64,000 bases of DNA from Streptobacillus moniliformis DSM 12112 (GCF_000024565.1 NC_013515.1:1284497-1348496), one strand, 5' to 3'; positions 40,697 through 50,822 are shown, counted from the first letter of the stretch. Program-made: numbers and translations. The notes: generated from the letters alone by a model not told the origin.

Positions 40697-42970
40697 TTAC
40701 CAATTATATCCTGCACCAAAATTCAATTCATAATTAGTATAATCTCTTGAAATATCACTAATATTTAAATCCATTCCTATATTTATTTTAGAAAGTTTAG
40801 CAACCATACCCATTTTCATATTATATTCAAATATTTTATTATCTATTTTTAGCTTCTTTTTAGATAAATTACTTTGAGAAATATGTAAAGTATTATCATT
40901 TACTAAAATTTCTGGTTTAATTTTAAATTTAAGTTTCTTATATTTAAATTCTGTTTTTACTGAAAAATCAGCACTTGCACTTACTCTTCTATCAAGTCTT
41001 ACATTCATATCTAATAAACTATCATGTGAATATGTTAATAATATTCCTGCTTTTGGAATAATAGATATATTTTTATTTGCATTAAATTTAGTTTCAATAG
41101 ATGAATAAGTTTCTAAATTATGTCTTATAATTTTATCACTTATTATTGCATCAGGTTTATTATTATTTATATTTGAATTTAAAGATTGATGTCTATATCT
41201 AACAAAATTTCTAAATACATAGTTTATAAATTCTGTTTTAAAAGTAGTTCCTATAGATACATTTTTTGCCTTATCTTTTGATTTATTAATTTCTAAAAAT
41301 GCTCCAATTTTTCTATTATCTATACTATGATTAAATCCAAATTTGAAATCTTTTTCATTAACTCCTATTTTTTTACCTAAAATAGCAAACACATCATCAT
41401 CGTTATTTACTATATCTCTTTGTATATATATTAATTTTTTAGGTATTTCTTTATATGGTTCAAAATCTATTTTTTCATTAATTTTAGATGCTGCATTATC
41501 TATTCTATGTTTTAACATTCTTACTTGCATTACCTTTAATAAGTTATTTCTTTCGTTTCCCCATAACTTTTCTAAAGATCTGTTAAAATTTTCAATGTTA
41601 GAAGGCAAAGCATCTGGTATTTCATAAAGATCTTCATAATATTTTTCAGCTTTTTGATCTAAATCTTTTAATTCATTATTTAAAACAATAGCTTCAGTAA
41701 AGGCTCTATCATTATCTTTCATCATTTCTTCTGTTAAACTATCTTTTTGTTCAGGTGTTAATGAATCTAATTTTTGAACTTTTTCTATATCTTTAGCTCT
41801 TTCATCTTCTAAATTCCAACTAGTTGCTAATTCTTCTATTTTAGCTATATGTTCTGTTAAATTTTTTACTGAAATATCTCCCATATCCTCATAAGCAACA
41901 AATAAGTTACCACCCTTATATGCAAGTGAAGAATATCCAGCTCCTAAACCATTTCCTGAACCAGGTTTAATTATAGCAATTTCTTGCATTTGATTTTTAT
42001 CTTTCCCTGAAAGTGCATAAAGTGTTATATCTGCTCTTTTATATCCATCTCTATTACCCTTAGGTGCTGAAACAAGTATAACCTTTTTACCACTAGGAAG
42101 TGTTACATAAAGTGTAGATCCTTGTGAAGGTTGAGATGATACACTTTGAAAAAGATGTAAAGGTTCAAATACATTCCAAGTTTTACCCATATCCTCTGTA
42201 TAATACGCCCATCTGTGAAGGTTGTTACCATTTCCTCCACCTCTACCTGCTAATACTAATTTATTTCCCATTTCAAATACCATATTCTCAAGTGATTGTT
42301 GATTAGGTGCTACTATAGTAGAATCATTATTCTTTGGCATTTTCCAAGTTTTACCATTATCACGAGAATACATTATTGTTGCAGCTATACCCTTTTTACC
42401 AGCTGCACCTTGATGTGATGTTTGTATAGGCATTACTAAAGTACCATCTCTCATAACTATACCCGTTCCAACTCCACCAAGAAAAGCTCTTACAGGATTA
42501 TCTGGTGTATGATTTACAAAAATATCATTATTATTTTTGTCAAATTTATGAGTTCTTTCCCATGTATTACCACCATCTTCAGAAATAGATATACCCTGAT
42601 CTATTCTACCATGATCATTACCAATAGGCACAGTTTTATTCGGATTTTCTGGGTTAAAAGGGTCTTGCCACCTTAAATCATACATTACAATTAATTTATT
42701 ATCATTAGTTATTATCATAGAAGGTATTCTAGTATAAAGAAGTGTTGCAGTTCCTTCTGGTTCACCATTAGGTCCTACACCAGCCCATTTACCTTCATTA
42801 CCATTTTCTCCAATTATACCTTGATTATTACTAAACTGTGTATCATGTTTAACTTTAGTAAGATTAACTCTACTCTTAAAATCATCAAAAAAACCATCAT
42901 TATACTTAGTACTTGCATTTAATAATTGCAATGCAATAATAGAAAACATTAATAACAACTTTTTATTCAT
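40697..42970 (-). CDS. nanH: Sialidase with C-terminal autotransporter barrel
   Basis: 757 aa. Signal peptide (MNKKLLLMFSIIALQLLNA). The six-bladed sialidase domain holds the FRIP-equivalent YTRIP at about 79-83 and Asp boxes SEDGGNTW (130-137), SRDNGKTW (202-209) and TEDMGKTW (258-265). A helical linker (about 385-530) and a beta-barrel ending NFGAGYNW with a terminal aromatic form a type V secretion anchor. It releases sialic acid from host glycans at the cell surface. nagB nearby could use the product; uptake and lyase genes are not in the window. Confidence 0.9.
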   Translation of the reverse strand: MNKKLLLMFSIIALQLLNASTKYNDGFFDDFKSRVNLTKVKHDTQFSNNQGIIGENGNEGKWAGVGPNGEPEGTATLLYTRIPSMIITNDNKLIVMYDLRWQDPFNPENPNKTVPIGNDHGRIDQGISISEDGGNTWERTHKFDKNNNDIFVNHTPDNPVRAFLGGVGTGIVMRDGTLVMPIQTSHQGAAGKKGIAATIMYSRDNGKTWKMPKNNDSTIVAPNQQSLENMVFEMGNKLVLAGRGGGNGNNLHRWAYYTEDMGKTWNVFEPLHLFQSVSSQPSQGSTLYVTLPSGKKVILVSAPKGNRDGYKRADITLYALSGKDKNQMQEIAIIKPGSGNGLGAGYSSLAYKGGNLFVAYEDMGDISVKNLTEHIAKIEELATSWNLEDERAKDIEKVQKLDSLTPEQKDSLTEEMMKDNDRAFTEAIVLNNELKDLDQKAEKYYEDLYEIPDALPSNIENFNRSLEKLWGNERNNLLKVMQVRMLKHRIDNAASKINEKIDFEPYKEIPKKLIYIQRDIVNNDDDVFAILGKKIGVNEKDFKFGFNHSIDNRKIGAFLEINKSKDKAKNVSIGTTFKTEFINYVFRNFVRYRHQSLNSNINNNKPDAIISDKIIRHNLETYSSIETKFNANKNISIIPKAGILLTYSHDSLLDMNVRLDRRVSASADFSVKTEFKYKKLKFKIKPEILVNDNTLHISQSNLSKKKLKIDNKIFEYNMKMGMVAKLSKINIGMDLNISDISRDYTNYELNFGAGYNW

Positions 42971-43199
42971 AATCCTCCTTATATATTTTTTTTGGTCAAT
43001 ATATTATGATTATTTTTTTCAAAAATCAAGGGGATTTATGAAATAAAATTTCATTTTTAAAAAAGATTTTGAAATATAAAAATGATGTCAAATTATTTTT
43101 TCATATTATCTATAAACATAGATAAATAAAGCTTATATTAAAGGTGTTATCATTTATTTTTATTTTAAATACGTAAATATTAATGAAAAAATTTCATAT
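42971..43199. promoter_or_regulatory. Sialidase upstream region
   Basis: About 230 nt without a gene. AAGGAGG precedes the sialidase ATG. A possible leftward promoter is TTGATT, 17 bp, TAATAT around 42,990-43,030. Nothing else is recognised. Confidence 0.35.
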
Positions 43200-43228
43200 A
43201 AAAAATAGGATCGTTAAATCCTATTTAT
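43199..43228 (-). terminator. Terminator after msrC
   Basis: Minus-strand AAATAGGAT pairs with ATCCTATTT, followed by a T-rich run. It overlaps the msrC stop. Confidence 0.8.
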
Positions 43229-43659
43229 ATTAATTTTACACATTTTTCTAAAAATTTTACATCCTCTTTGCTAAATCTATTGAATTTAGGTGAATCTATA
43301 TCAAGTTCTGCTATCATATTACCATTTTTATCAAATATAGGTATTACCACTTCTGAATTAGAAGCAAAATCACAGGCAATATGACCTGAAAATTTATGTA
43401 CATCTTCTACTACTGTTGTTTTTTCATTTTCCCAAGTATATCCACATACTCCTCTACCTTTAGGTATATTAGAACAAGCAGGTTTACCTTGGAAAGGTCC
43501 AACCTTTAGCACATTTTCATGTACGATATAGAAACCTACCCAATTTAAATCAGGCATAGATTGCATAATAAAAGCTGACATATTTGCCATTTTTGATATT
43601 TGAAATTCTTCATCTGAAAGCAGTGCTTCTAATTCTTTATATAATAATTCATAATTCAT
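43225..43659 (-). CDS. msrC: Free methionine-(R)-sulfoxide reductase (GAF domain)
   Basis: 144 aa GAF-fold enzyme. NWVGFYIVHENVLKVGPFQGKPACSNIPKGRGVCGY and GHIACDFASNSEVVIPIFD carry the three conserved Cys residues (about 80, 90 and 114) of fRMsr. It reduces free methionine-R-sulfoxide, an oxidative-stress repair step. It lies 6 bp after lplA and is co-transcribed. Confidence 0.92.
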   Translation of the reverse strand: MNYELLYKELEALLSDEEFQISKMANMSAFIMQSMPDLNWVGFYIVHENVLKVGPFQGKPACSNIPKGRGVCGYTWENEKTTVVEDVHKFSGHIACDFASNSEVVIPIFDKNGNMIAELDIDSPKFNRFSKEDVKFLEKCVKLI

Positions 43660-43665
43660 TTTCCA

Positions 43666-44655
43666 TTACTCCACTATTGCATTCATTACTTCTTCAGCAG
43701 AAATTCCAGCAAAATATCTTGAAATATTTATAGAATTTAATCTTTCCAATACTTCTTTTTGTTCGTATTTAGCTCCTCTTAATACATCTTCAACTGCTGA
43801 TACATCTTCAATACCAAAGAAATCTCCATATATTTTAATATTTTCAATTTTTGAATCTATTACATTAACAAATACTTCTATTTTACCTTTTTCAAATTTC
43901 ATAGATCTTGTCAAATTATATTCTGGGGATTTACCATAATTCCAATCCCAATTTCCAAACTTTTCTTCTTTAGCTTTATTTATTTCTGCAATTTCTTCTT
44001 CACTAAATACATATTCTGTCATTTCAGGATATTCTTTTTTCATATAATCTAAAAGTAAATCTTTAAATTCTTCTACAGTTATTTTATTAGGTAATTCATC
44101 AACTATATTTGTTACTCTAGCTCTTACAGATTTTACACCTTTTGATTCTATTTTATCTTTAGAAACCTTTAATGCTTTAGAAAGAACTGATAAATCTACA
44201 TCAAATAATAGGCATCCATGATGCATGATTCTACCATTTATATATGCTTGTGCATTTCCACATATTTTTTTACCATCTATTTCTAAATCATTTCTTCCAG
44301 TAAATTCAGCTTTTACACCTAAGCTTTCTAATGTTTTAATTACTGGTATAGAAAAACTTTTAAAATCGAAAGCTCTATTTTCATCTTCTTTAGATATTAT
44401 AGTGTAGTTTAAGTTATTATAATCGTGATAAACAGCTCCTCCACCACTTATTCTTCTAACTACTTCAATATTATTATCTCTAACATATTCCTTATTTATT
44501 TCTTCTATTGTATTTTGATGTCTACCAACTATAATTGATGGTTTGTTTATCCATAAAAGAAATATCATATCTTCATTTAATAATTTTTTAAAAGCATATT
44601 CTTCTAAAGCTATATTATATGCTGTATCATTACTTTCATTAATAATATATTTCAT
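43666..44655 (-). CDS. lplA: Lipoate-protein ligase
   Basis: 329 aa, a two-domain LplA. RRISGGGAVYHDYNNLNYTI (lipoate/ATP loop, about 66-85), GRNDLEIDGKKICGNAQ (about 120-136 with the catalytic Lys), HHGCLLFDVDLSVLSKAL, and a C-terminal accessory domain. It attaches scavenged lipoate to the lipoyl domain, here on the E3 encoded at 46010-47713. No lipoate biosynthesis genes are in view. Confidence 0.95.
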   Translation of the reverse strand: MKYIINESNDTAYNIALEEYAFKKLLNEDMIFLLWINKPSIIVGRHQNTIEEINKEYVRDNNIEVVRRISGGGAVYHDYNNLNYTIISKEDENRAFDFKSFSIPVIKTLESLGVKAEFTGRNDLEIDGKKICGNAQAYINGRIMHHGCLLFDVDLSVLSKALKVSKDKIESKGVKSVRARVTNIVDELPNKITVEEFKDLLLDYMKKEYPEMTEYVFSEEEIAEINKAKEEKFGNWDWNYGKSPEYNLTRSMKFEKGKIEVFVNVIDSKIENIKIYGDFFGIEDVSAVEDVLRGAKYEQKEVLERLNSINISRYFAGISAEEVMNAIVE

Positions 44656-44717
44656 AATTACCTCCTTCTTTTTCTTAATTATATCTCATATGTATTTATT
44701 TTTCAATTAATTTTACA

Positions 44718-45719
44718 TTAGAAAAATTCTTTATAACCATCAAGTATATTTTCTAATACATCTTTTTTTATACCTTCATCAGCAAAAGAAAAATTAATTG
44801 CATTAATATTTAAACTTTCCATCTCTTTATAAGTCAGTCCAAAGTATTTATGAAGTAACATATATTCATCAGTTAATGTAGTATTTGAAACAGTTCTATT
44901 GTCTGTATTAACACAACATTTAACTCCATTTTCCATTAATGTTCTAAAAGGATATTCTTCTATAGATTTAACTGCATCAGTTTGAACATTACTGGTTGGG
45001 CAGATTTCTAATAATACATTTGAATCTACTACGAATTTCATAACATCAACATCATCTTGTATAGCTACACCATGTCCTATTCTAGTTGCACCAAGATATA
45101 TAGCTTCAACAACATTTTGAGCACAACCACATTCTCCTGAATGTAATGTTAATTTTAATTTTTTTTCTTTTACTTTTAATGCTGTTTCTTTTATCACAGA
45201 ATTTGAATAATTTTTTTCATCACCTGCAAAATCAAATCCAGCAACAATATCTAATTTTTCTATTTCATCTAACAATTTATTATTTAATTCAGTTTTATGA
45301 TGTCTTAATGCACAAATTAAAATATTTACCTTAACATCTACTTCTAATTGTGCTTTTTTTATACCCTCACTAACTGCTAAAACCACTTCTTTTATACTAA
45401 GACCTTTTCTTGTATGAAGTAAAGGGGCAAATCTTATCTCTATATATCTAACATTTTCTTTAAAAACTTCTTTAACTACTGAATAAGCTGCTTCTGTTAA
45501 ATTTTCCTTATTTTGTAATACCTCTAATACAACATCAAAGCAATTTAAATAATCTTTTAAATTTACACATTTTTGGGGAGCAAAAACTTTATCCATTCTT
45601 TTTTCTTCTATACCTTCTCTTTTAGCCAATTCATATAATGTGTTTATAGGTATAGAGCCATCTAAATGGCAATGTAATTCAACTTTAGGTAATCTTTTAA
45701 CTACTTCTCTTTTCATCAC
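44718..45719 (-). CDS. add: Adenosine deaminase
   Basis: 333 aa amidohydrolase. Zinc ligands HCHLDGS (about 16-22), HSGECG (about 193-198) with catalytic Glu, GHGVAIQDD (about 216) and CVNTDNRTVSNTTL, where TDN stands in place of the usual TDDP. It turns adenosine into inosine. The Asn variant next to the metal-binding Asp is worth noting; adenine deaminase is an alternative. Single gene behind AAGGAG. Confidence 0.88.
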   Translation of the reverse strand: MMKREVVKRLPKVELHCHLDGSIPINTLYELAKREGIEEKRMDKVFAPQKCVNLKDYLNCFDVVLEVLQNKENLTEAAYSVVKEVFKENVRYIEIRFAPLLHTRKGLSIKEVVLAVSEGIKKAQLEVDVKVNILICALRHHKTELNNKLLDEIEKLDIVAGFDFAGDEKNYSNSVIKETALKVKEKKLKLTLHSGECGCAQNVVEAIYLGATRIGHGVAIQDDVDVMKFVVDSNVLLEICPTSNVQTDAVKSIEEYPFRTLMENGVKCCVNTDNRTVSNTTLTDEYMLLHKYFGLTYKEMESLNINAINFSFADEGIKKDVLENILDGYKEFF

Positions 45720-46009
45720 TTCTCCTTTTTATGACTATTATTGAATTTCATAATAGTATATCACATAAAATGTTCAAAAACAATATAAACAATTTATTTA
45801 AAACGATTTACCTATATTTTGATACATATTTTATATTATATTTTTATATAAATCATATATTTGTATAATAAAATCTTGATACTTGAGATATAACCTTTTG
45901 ATTGTTTTAGTTTTAGATAAATTCTATTTATATATATTTACTAAAGTAAACAGGAGAACTTCTGATATTATAGAAATTCTCCTATTTTTATTCTATTTCA
46001 TATATATTA
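45720..46009. terminator. Gap with pdh operon terminator
   Basis: At about 45945-45985 the minus strand forms AGGAGAATTTCT / AGAAGTTCTCCT followed by T-rich sequence, ending the pdh operon. The rest is AT-rich; no gene is seen. Confidence 0.6.
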
Positions 46010-47713
46010 TTAGTTTTTCTTTAAAGCATGTACTGCAAGCCCTAACACATCAGCAAATGCTTCATACATTACTTCTGAATATGTTGGATGCCCATGTATA
46101 GTTTTTAACATTTCTTCTACTGTTATTTCCATTTCCATAATAGAAGATGCTTCATTAATTAATTCAGCAGCCGCTGGTCCAACTATATGAACTCCTAAAA
46201 TTTCACCATATTTCTTGTCAGCTATAACTTTAACAAATCCATAGTTTTCATCACTTGCAATTGCTCTACCATTTGCAGTAAAGCTAAATTTACCTACTGA
46301 AATATCATATCTTTCTCTTGCTTGTTCTTCTGTTAATCCACAAGCAGCAACTTCTGGTAAAGTATAGATAGCAGCTGGTGTTAAATCAAGTTTAGCTACA
46401 TGATGATTTCCTTTTAAAGCATTTTCTGCTGCAACTTCTCCCATTCTAAATGCAGCATGTGCTAACATCTTAGTTCCGTTGATATCCCCAGGTGCATATA
46501 TTCCTTTAACAGATGTTTCCATGTATTCATCAACTTTAATTTTTCCTCTTTCAAGTTCAAATTCAACTTCTCCTAATCCTTCTAAATCAGGTACACGTCC
46601 TATAGATAATAAGGCTTTGTCAACTATTAAATCTTGTTTACCTTCTAATTTAACAGTTAATTTACCATCAGTTTCTACTATTTCTTGTAATTTAGTTGAA
46701 GTCATAATTGTAATACCTTTTTTCTCTAATGCTGTTCTTAATGCATTAGATACTTCAGCATCCATACTTGGAACTATTCTATCCATCATTTCTATTATAG
46801 TAACCTTAGATCCAAAAGTTGCAAAAGCTTGTCCAAGTTCTACCCCAACAACTCCTCCACCTATTACTGCCATAGTTTTTGGTACTTCTTTCATTTCTAA
46901 TATATCATCACTTGTCATAACAAGTTTTGAATCCATTCCTGAAACATTAATCTTAGAAACTTTTGATCCTCCAGCTAAGATAATTTTATCTGTAACTAGT
47001 TCTTTAACTCCATCTACCATAACATTTTTATCTTTTGTTATCTTACCTACACCTTTAAATACTTCTATACCATTACTCTTAAGTAATGCTCCTACTCCAC
47101 CAACTAAAGTTTTAACAACTTTACCTTTCATAGCTAATACTTTTTCCATATCTACTGTGAATTTAGGATTTTCTATCATAATTCCACGAGCAGCTGCATG
47201 TGAAATTCCTTCAATTATTTCAGCATTATGTAAGTATGCTTTTGTAGGTATACATCCTCTATTTAAGCATGTTCCTCCAAGTTCTGATTTTTCAACTAAT
47301 GCAACTTTTCCTCCTAATTGACTAGCCTTAATTGCAGCAACATATCCAGCAGGACCTCCACCTATTACTACTACATCATATCCATTTTCTTTTTTAGCAA
47401 CAGGAGCTGCTTTTTCTTCAACAACTGGTTCTGAAGCTGCTGCTTGTGTACCTCCAGCAGTAGGGATTGCTTCTCCTTGTTCTCCTAAATACCCTATAAT
47501 TTCTGTAACTGCAACAGTTTCTCCAGGTTGTCTTAATATAGCTAATAAATATCCATCTTCTTCTGCTTCAAGTTCCATATTAGTTTTATCTGTCATTATT
47601 TCTAATAGAATTTCACCTTGTTTAACAAATTCTCCAATTTGTTTATTCCATTTAACAATTTCCCCCTCAGTCATATCTATCCCAGCTTTGGGCATAATAA
47701 CTTCTAATGCCAT
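46010..47713 (-). CDS. pdhD: Dihydrolipoyl dehydrogenase (E3) with N-terminal lipoyl domain
   Basis: 567 aa. A lipoyl domain at 1-80 with the lipoyl-Lys43 in MTDKTNMELE, an Ala/Pro-rich linker, then the flavoprotein: DVVVIGGGPAGY (FAD), redox pair GGTCLNRGC (Cys149/Cys154), GGGVVGVELGQAF (NAD) and GHPTYSEVMYEA with the His-Glu dyad. It reoxidises lipoamide in the pyruvate dehydrogenase complex. It holds the only lipoyl domain seen in the operon. Confidence 0.95.
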   Translation of the reverse strand: MALEVIMPKAGIDMTEGEIVKWNKQIGEFVKQGEILLEIMTDKTNMELEAEEDGYLLAILRQPGETVAVTEIIGYLGEQGEAIPTAGGTQAAASEPVVEEKAAPVAKKENGYDVVVIGGGPAGYVAAIKASQLGGKVALVEKSELGGTCLNRGCIPTKAYLHNAEIIEGISHAAARGIMIENPKFTVDMEKVLAMKGKVVKTLVGGVGALLKSNGIEVFKGVGKITKDKNVMVDGVKELVTDKIILAGGSKVSKINVSGMDSKLVMTSDDILEMKEVPKTMAVIGGGVVGVELGQAFATFGSKVTIIEMMDRIVPSMDAEVSNALRTALEKKGITIMTSTKLQEIVETDGKLTVKLEGKQDLIVDKALLSIGRVPDLEGLGEVEFELERGKIKVDEYMETSVKGIYAPGDINGTKMLAHAAFRMGEVAAENALKGNHHVAKLDLTPAAIYTLPEVAACGLTEEQARERYDISVGKFSFTANGRAIASDENYGFVKVIADKKYGEILGVHIVGPAAAELINEASSIMEMEITVEEMLKTIHGHPTYSEVMYEAFADVLGLAVHALKKN

Positions 47714-47724
47714 TTTACTCTCCT

Positions 47725-48792
47725 TTATATTAACATTGTAATTGGATTTTCCAATAATTCTTTTAAATCTTTCATAAATTTAGCTCCAGCAAGACCATCT
47801 ACAACTCTATGATCTATAGTTAATCCTAAAGACATTATAGGTCTAACTTTAATTTCACCATTAATTACTACTGGTTTTTCTATTGTAGCACTTACCCCTA
47901 ATATTGCTGAATTAGGTTGATTTATTATTGGACCAAATGATGATACTCCAAACATTCCTAAGTTACTTATAGTAAATGTTGAACCTTGTAATTCACTTGG
48001 TGCAAGTTTCATTTCAAGAGCACGAGATGTTACATCTTTCAATGCAACAACTAATTCTGATAAACTCATTTTTTCTGCATTATATACAACTGGTGTTAAT
48101 AATCCTCCATCAAATCCTACTGCCATTGCTAAGTTTACATAATTATGTGCAATGATCTTTTGTCCATCTTCAGTTAATGAAGAATTTAAGTATTTATGTT
48201 TCATTAATGTTTTAATTACTGCAAGTGAGATAATATCAGTAACAGTTACTTTCTTACCAGTTTGTGCTAAGATTGGTTCTAACAATTTCTTTCTTAATGC
48301 AAGTGCTTCACTCATATCTACATCATAATTTAATGTAAATGTAGGTGCTGTTAGATAACTTTCAACCATACGTTTTGCAATAACTTTTCTCATTGCTGTC
48401 ATAGGTATTACTTCTATTTCCCCATATTTATCTTTCTTATCATCTAATTGTTGTTCTACATTTGTTTTTTCTTGATTTATATATTCTTTTTCCTTGCTAG
48501 GTGCAACATAGCTTTCTTTCTTATCAGGTGATAATAGAGCTAAAATATCTGATTTCATTATCTTACCTCTTATTCCACTTCCTTTAAGCTCTTGCCAGTT
48601 TATACTATTATCTTCTGCAATTCTTCTTGCTACAGGAGATATTTTAATACTTGCCTCTGCCTTATATGAAGCCACATCTTCTTTATGTATTCTTCCAAAA
48701 GCACCACTACCAGGTATTGCTGATAAATCTAAACTAAGTTGTGATGCTAATTTTCTTGCAGCAGGTGTAGCTCTAAATATTTTTCTTTCCAT
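47725..48792 (-). CDS. pdhC: Dihydrolipoamide acetyltransferase (E2) lacking a lipoyl domain
   Basis: 355 aa. It starts directly with a peripheral-subunit-binding domain (about 5-42, ATPAARKLASQLSLDLSAI), then a second one (about 50-88, ISPVARRIAEDNSINWQEL), a linker and the catalytic acyltransferase (about 125-355) ending with TIDHRVVDG. E2 proteins normally begin with one or more lipoyl domains; none is present, and AGGTGG precedes the ATG, so it is not a missed start. It forms the complex core and must use the lipoyl arm of E3. Confidence 0.93.
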   Translation of the reverse strand: MERKIFRATPAARKLASQLSLDLSAIPGSGAFGRIHKEDVASYKAEASIKISPVARRIAEDNSINWQELKGSGIRGKIMKSDILALLSPDKKESYVAPSKEKEYINQEKTNVEQQLDDKKDKYGEIEVIPMTAMRKVIAKRMVESYLTAPTFTLNYDVDMSEALALRKKLLEPILAQTGKKVTVTDIISLAVIKTLMKHKYLNSSLTEDGQKIIAHNYVNLAMAVGFDGGLLTPVVYNAEKMSLSELVVALKDVTSRALEMKLAPSELQGSTFTISNLGMFGVSSFGPIINQPNSAILGVSATIEKPVVINGEIKVRPIMSLGLTIDHRVVDGLAGAKFMKDLKELLENPITMLI

Positions 48793-48802
48793 TTTTCCAC
48801 CT

Positions 48803-49795
48803 CTACTGTTTATTTACTGTTTTACGTATTGCATCTTTTATTGTATCTACTGTTGGTATCATTGCAAATTCTAAGTTTTGTGCATATGGCATAGGTACAT
48901 CTTCTCCAGCACATCTTCTAATAGGTGCATCTAAGTAATCAAAAGCATCTGATTCAGAAATTATAGCTGAAATTTCTCCAATAAATCCACTTGTTTTATG
49001 AGCATCATTTACAAGAACTACTTTACCTGTTTTCTTAACTGAATTTAATATTATTTCTTTATCTAAAGGTACTAATGTTCTTGGGTCTACTACTTCAACT
49101 GAAATTCCTTCTTTTTCTAAATCTTCAGCAGCTTTCATAACTCTTGATAACATTTTTCCATATGTAACAACAGTTACATCTGTTCCTTCTTTTTTAATTT
49201 CTCCTACTCCTAAAGGAATTACAAATTCAGGATCTAAAGGTACTTCACCTTTTTGGTTAAATTCTGACTTATATTCTAGTATTATTACAGGGTTATTATC
49301 TCTAATTGAAGCTTTTAATAATCCTTTCATGTCTTTTGGTGTACCTGGTGCTACTACCTTTAATCCAGGTATATGTGTAAACCAACTTTCAAGTGATTGT
49401 GAATGTTGTGCAGCTGAACCTACTCCATTTCCAGCAGCACATCTAAATGTTACTGGTACTTTACCTTTTCCACCAAACATATATCTTGTTTTAGCTGCTT
49501 GGTTTACTATAGCATCCATTGCTATAACAACAAAGTCCATAAAAGTTACATCAACTATAGGTCTTAATCCAGTCATAGCTGCTCCTGATGCTGCTCCTGC
49601 TATAGCTGCCTCAGATATAGGGCAATCTCTAACTCTTTCTGGTCCAAATTCTTCTATCATACCTACTGAAGTCCCAAAATCTCCTCCAAATACTCCAACA
49701 TCTTCTCCCATAAGTAAAACATCTGGATCTCTTCTCATTTCCTCTGACATTGCTAAAATTATTGTATCTCTAAATGACATTAATTTTGTTTCCAT
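48803..49795 (-). CDS. pdhB: Pyruvate dehydrogenase E1 beta subunit
   Basis: 330 aa. LLMGEDVGVFGGDFG, ISEAAIAGAASGAAMTGLRPIVD, QAAKTRYMFGGK, HSQSLESWF and VVDPRTLVPLD are classic E1-beta motifs. It pairs with E1 alpha to make the thiamine-diphosphate site. Acetoin dehydrogenase subunits are similar and cannot be excluded. Confidence 0.93.
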   Translation of the reverse strand: METKLMSFRDTIILAMSEEMRRDPDVLLMGEDVGVFGGDFGTSVGMIEEFGPERVRDCPISEAAIAGAASGAAMTGLRPIVDVTFMDFVVIAMDAIVNQAAKTRYMFGGKGKVPVTFRCAAGNGVGSAAQHSQSLESWFTHIPGLKVVAPGTPKDMKGLLKASIRDNNPVIILEYKSEFNQKGEVPLDPEFVIPLGVGEIKKEGTDVTVVTYGKMLSRVMKAAEDLEKEGISVEVVDPRTLVPLDKEIILNSVKKTGKVVLVNDAHKTSGFIGEISAIISESDAFDYLDAPIRRCAGEDVPMPYAQNLEFAMIPTVDTIKDAIRKTVNKQ

Positions 49796-49815
49796 ATTTT
49801 TAATCCTCTCCTTAA

Positions 49816-50784
49816 TTAGTCTGCATAAATATCTTCAAAAGCTGATTCTAGTGGTGGTAATGGGCTGTTTTCAGCAAACACTACTGCATCATCAACTGCT
49901 TTTTTTACTGAAGCATCTATATCTAATAATTCTTGTTCTGTTGCTATATTATTTTCAATTAAGTATTTTCTTAAATTTTCAACTGGATCTTTTTTCTTCC
50001 AAGTTTCAACTTCTTCTTTAGTTCTGTATTTACCTGGATCTGAAGAAGAATGCCCTAACCATCTATATGTAACTGATTCTATTAAAACTGGTCCATTTCC
50101 TCCTCTTACATAATCAACAGCTTTTTTAAACTCTTCATATACATCTAAAACATTATTTCCATCTAGAATAAACATTCCTGGTATTCCATATGATGCACTT
50201 CTTAAATGTATATGTTCTATATTAGTCATTTTTTTAATATCTGCACTTATTCCATATCCATTGTTTATACTATAAAATATTACAGGTAATTTCCAAATTG
50301 AAGCCATATTTAATGCCTCATGGAAACTTCCTTCATTAGTTGCTCCATCTCCAAAGAAACATACAACTATTTTTCCTGTTTTTTTCATTTGTTGAGTTAA
50401 TGCAGCACCAACAGATATACCGTGTCCTCCACCAACTATACCATTAGCCCCTAAATTTCCACTATCTACATCAGCAATGTGCATTGATCCACCTTTACCT
50501 TTACAGATTCCAGTGTATTTACCTAAAATTTCTGCCATCATTGCATTTAAATCTATTCCTTTTGCTATAACTTGTGCATGTCCTCTGTGATTTGATGTGA
50601 TAATATCATCATCATTTAATGCTGCAATAGCACCTACACTGGCAGCTTCTTCTCCTACTGAAAAGTGTGTCATACCAGGCACTTTACCTTTTTTAACTAA
50701 TTGTGCTACTTTAAGATCAAAAATTCTTGCTTCTTGCATTTTTTTAAACATATCAAGCAATTGTTCTTTTGTTAATTTTTCCAT
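49816..50784 (-). CDS. pdhA: Pyruvate dehydrogenase E1 alpha subunit
   Basis: 322 aa from MEKLTKEQLLDMFKKMQ (50784) with GGAGG upstream. TPP/Mg motif GDGATNEGSFHEALNMASIWKLPVIFYSINNGYG, HRGHAQVIAKG, KGKGGSMHI and TYRWLGHSSSDPGKYR. Decarboxylates pyruvate; first gene of the pdhABCD operon. An acetoin-dehydrogenase function is possible by homology. Confidence 0.93.
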   Translation of the reverse strand: MEKLTKEQLLDMFKKMQEARIFDLKVAQLVKKGKVPGMTHFSVGEEAASVGAIAALNDDDIITSNHRGHAQVIAKGIDLNAMMAEILGKYTGICKGKGGSMHIADVDSGNLGANGIVGGGHGISVGAALTQQMKKTGKIVVCFFGDGATNEGSFHEALNMASIWKLPVIFYSINNGYGISADIKKMTNIEHIHLRSASYGIPGMFILDGNNVLDVYEEFKKAVDYVRGGNGPVLIESVTYRWLGHSSSDPGKYRTKEEVETWKKKDPVENLRKYLIENNIATEQELLDIDASVKKAVDDAVVFAENSPLPPLESAFEDIYAD

Positions 50785-50822
50785 TATAAACCTCCAATTA
50801 TATTTCATATACATACATTTAT

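Noticed and set aside
46479-47321. 280-codon plus-strand reading frame
   Set aside because: It lies antisense to pdhD, has no ribosome site and its composition (Ser/Thr/Pro rich) is that of an antisense shadow.
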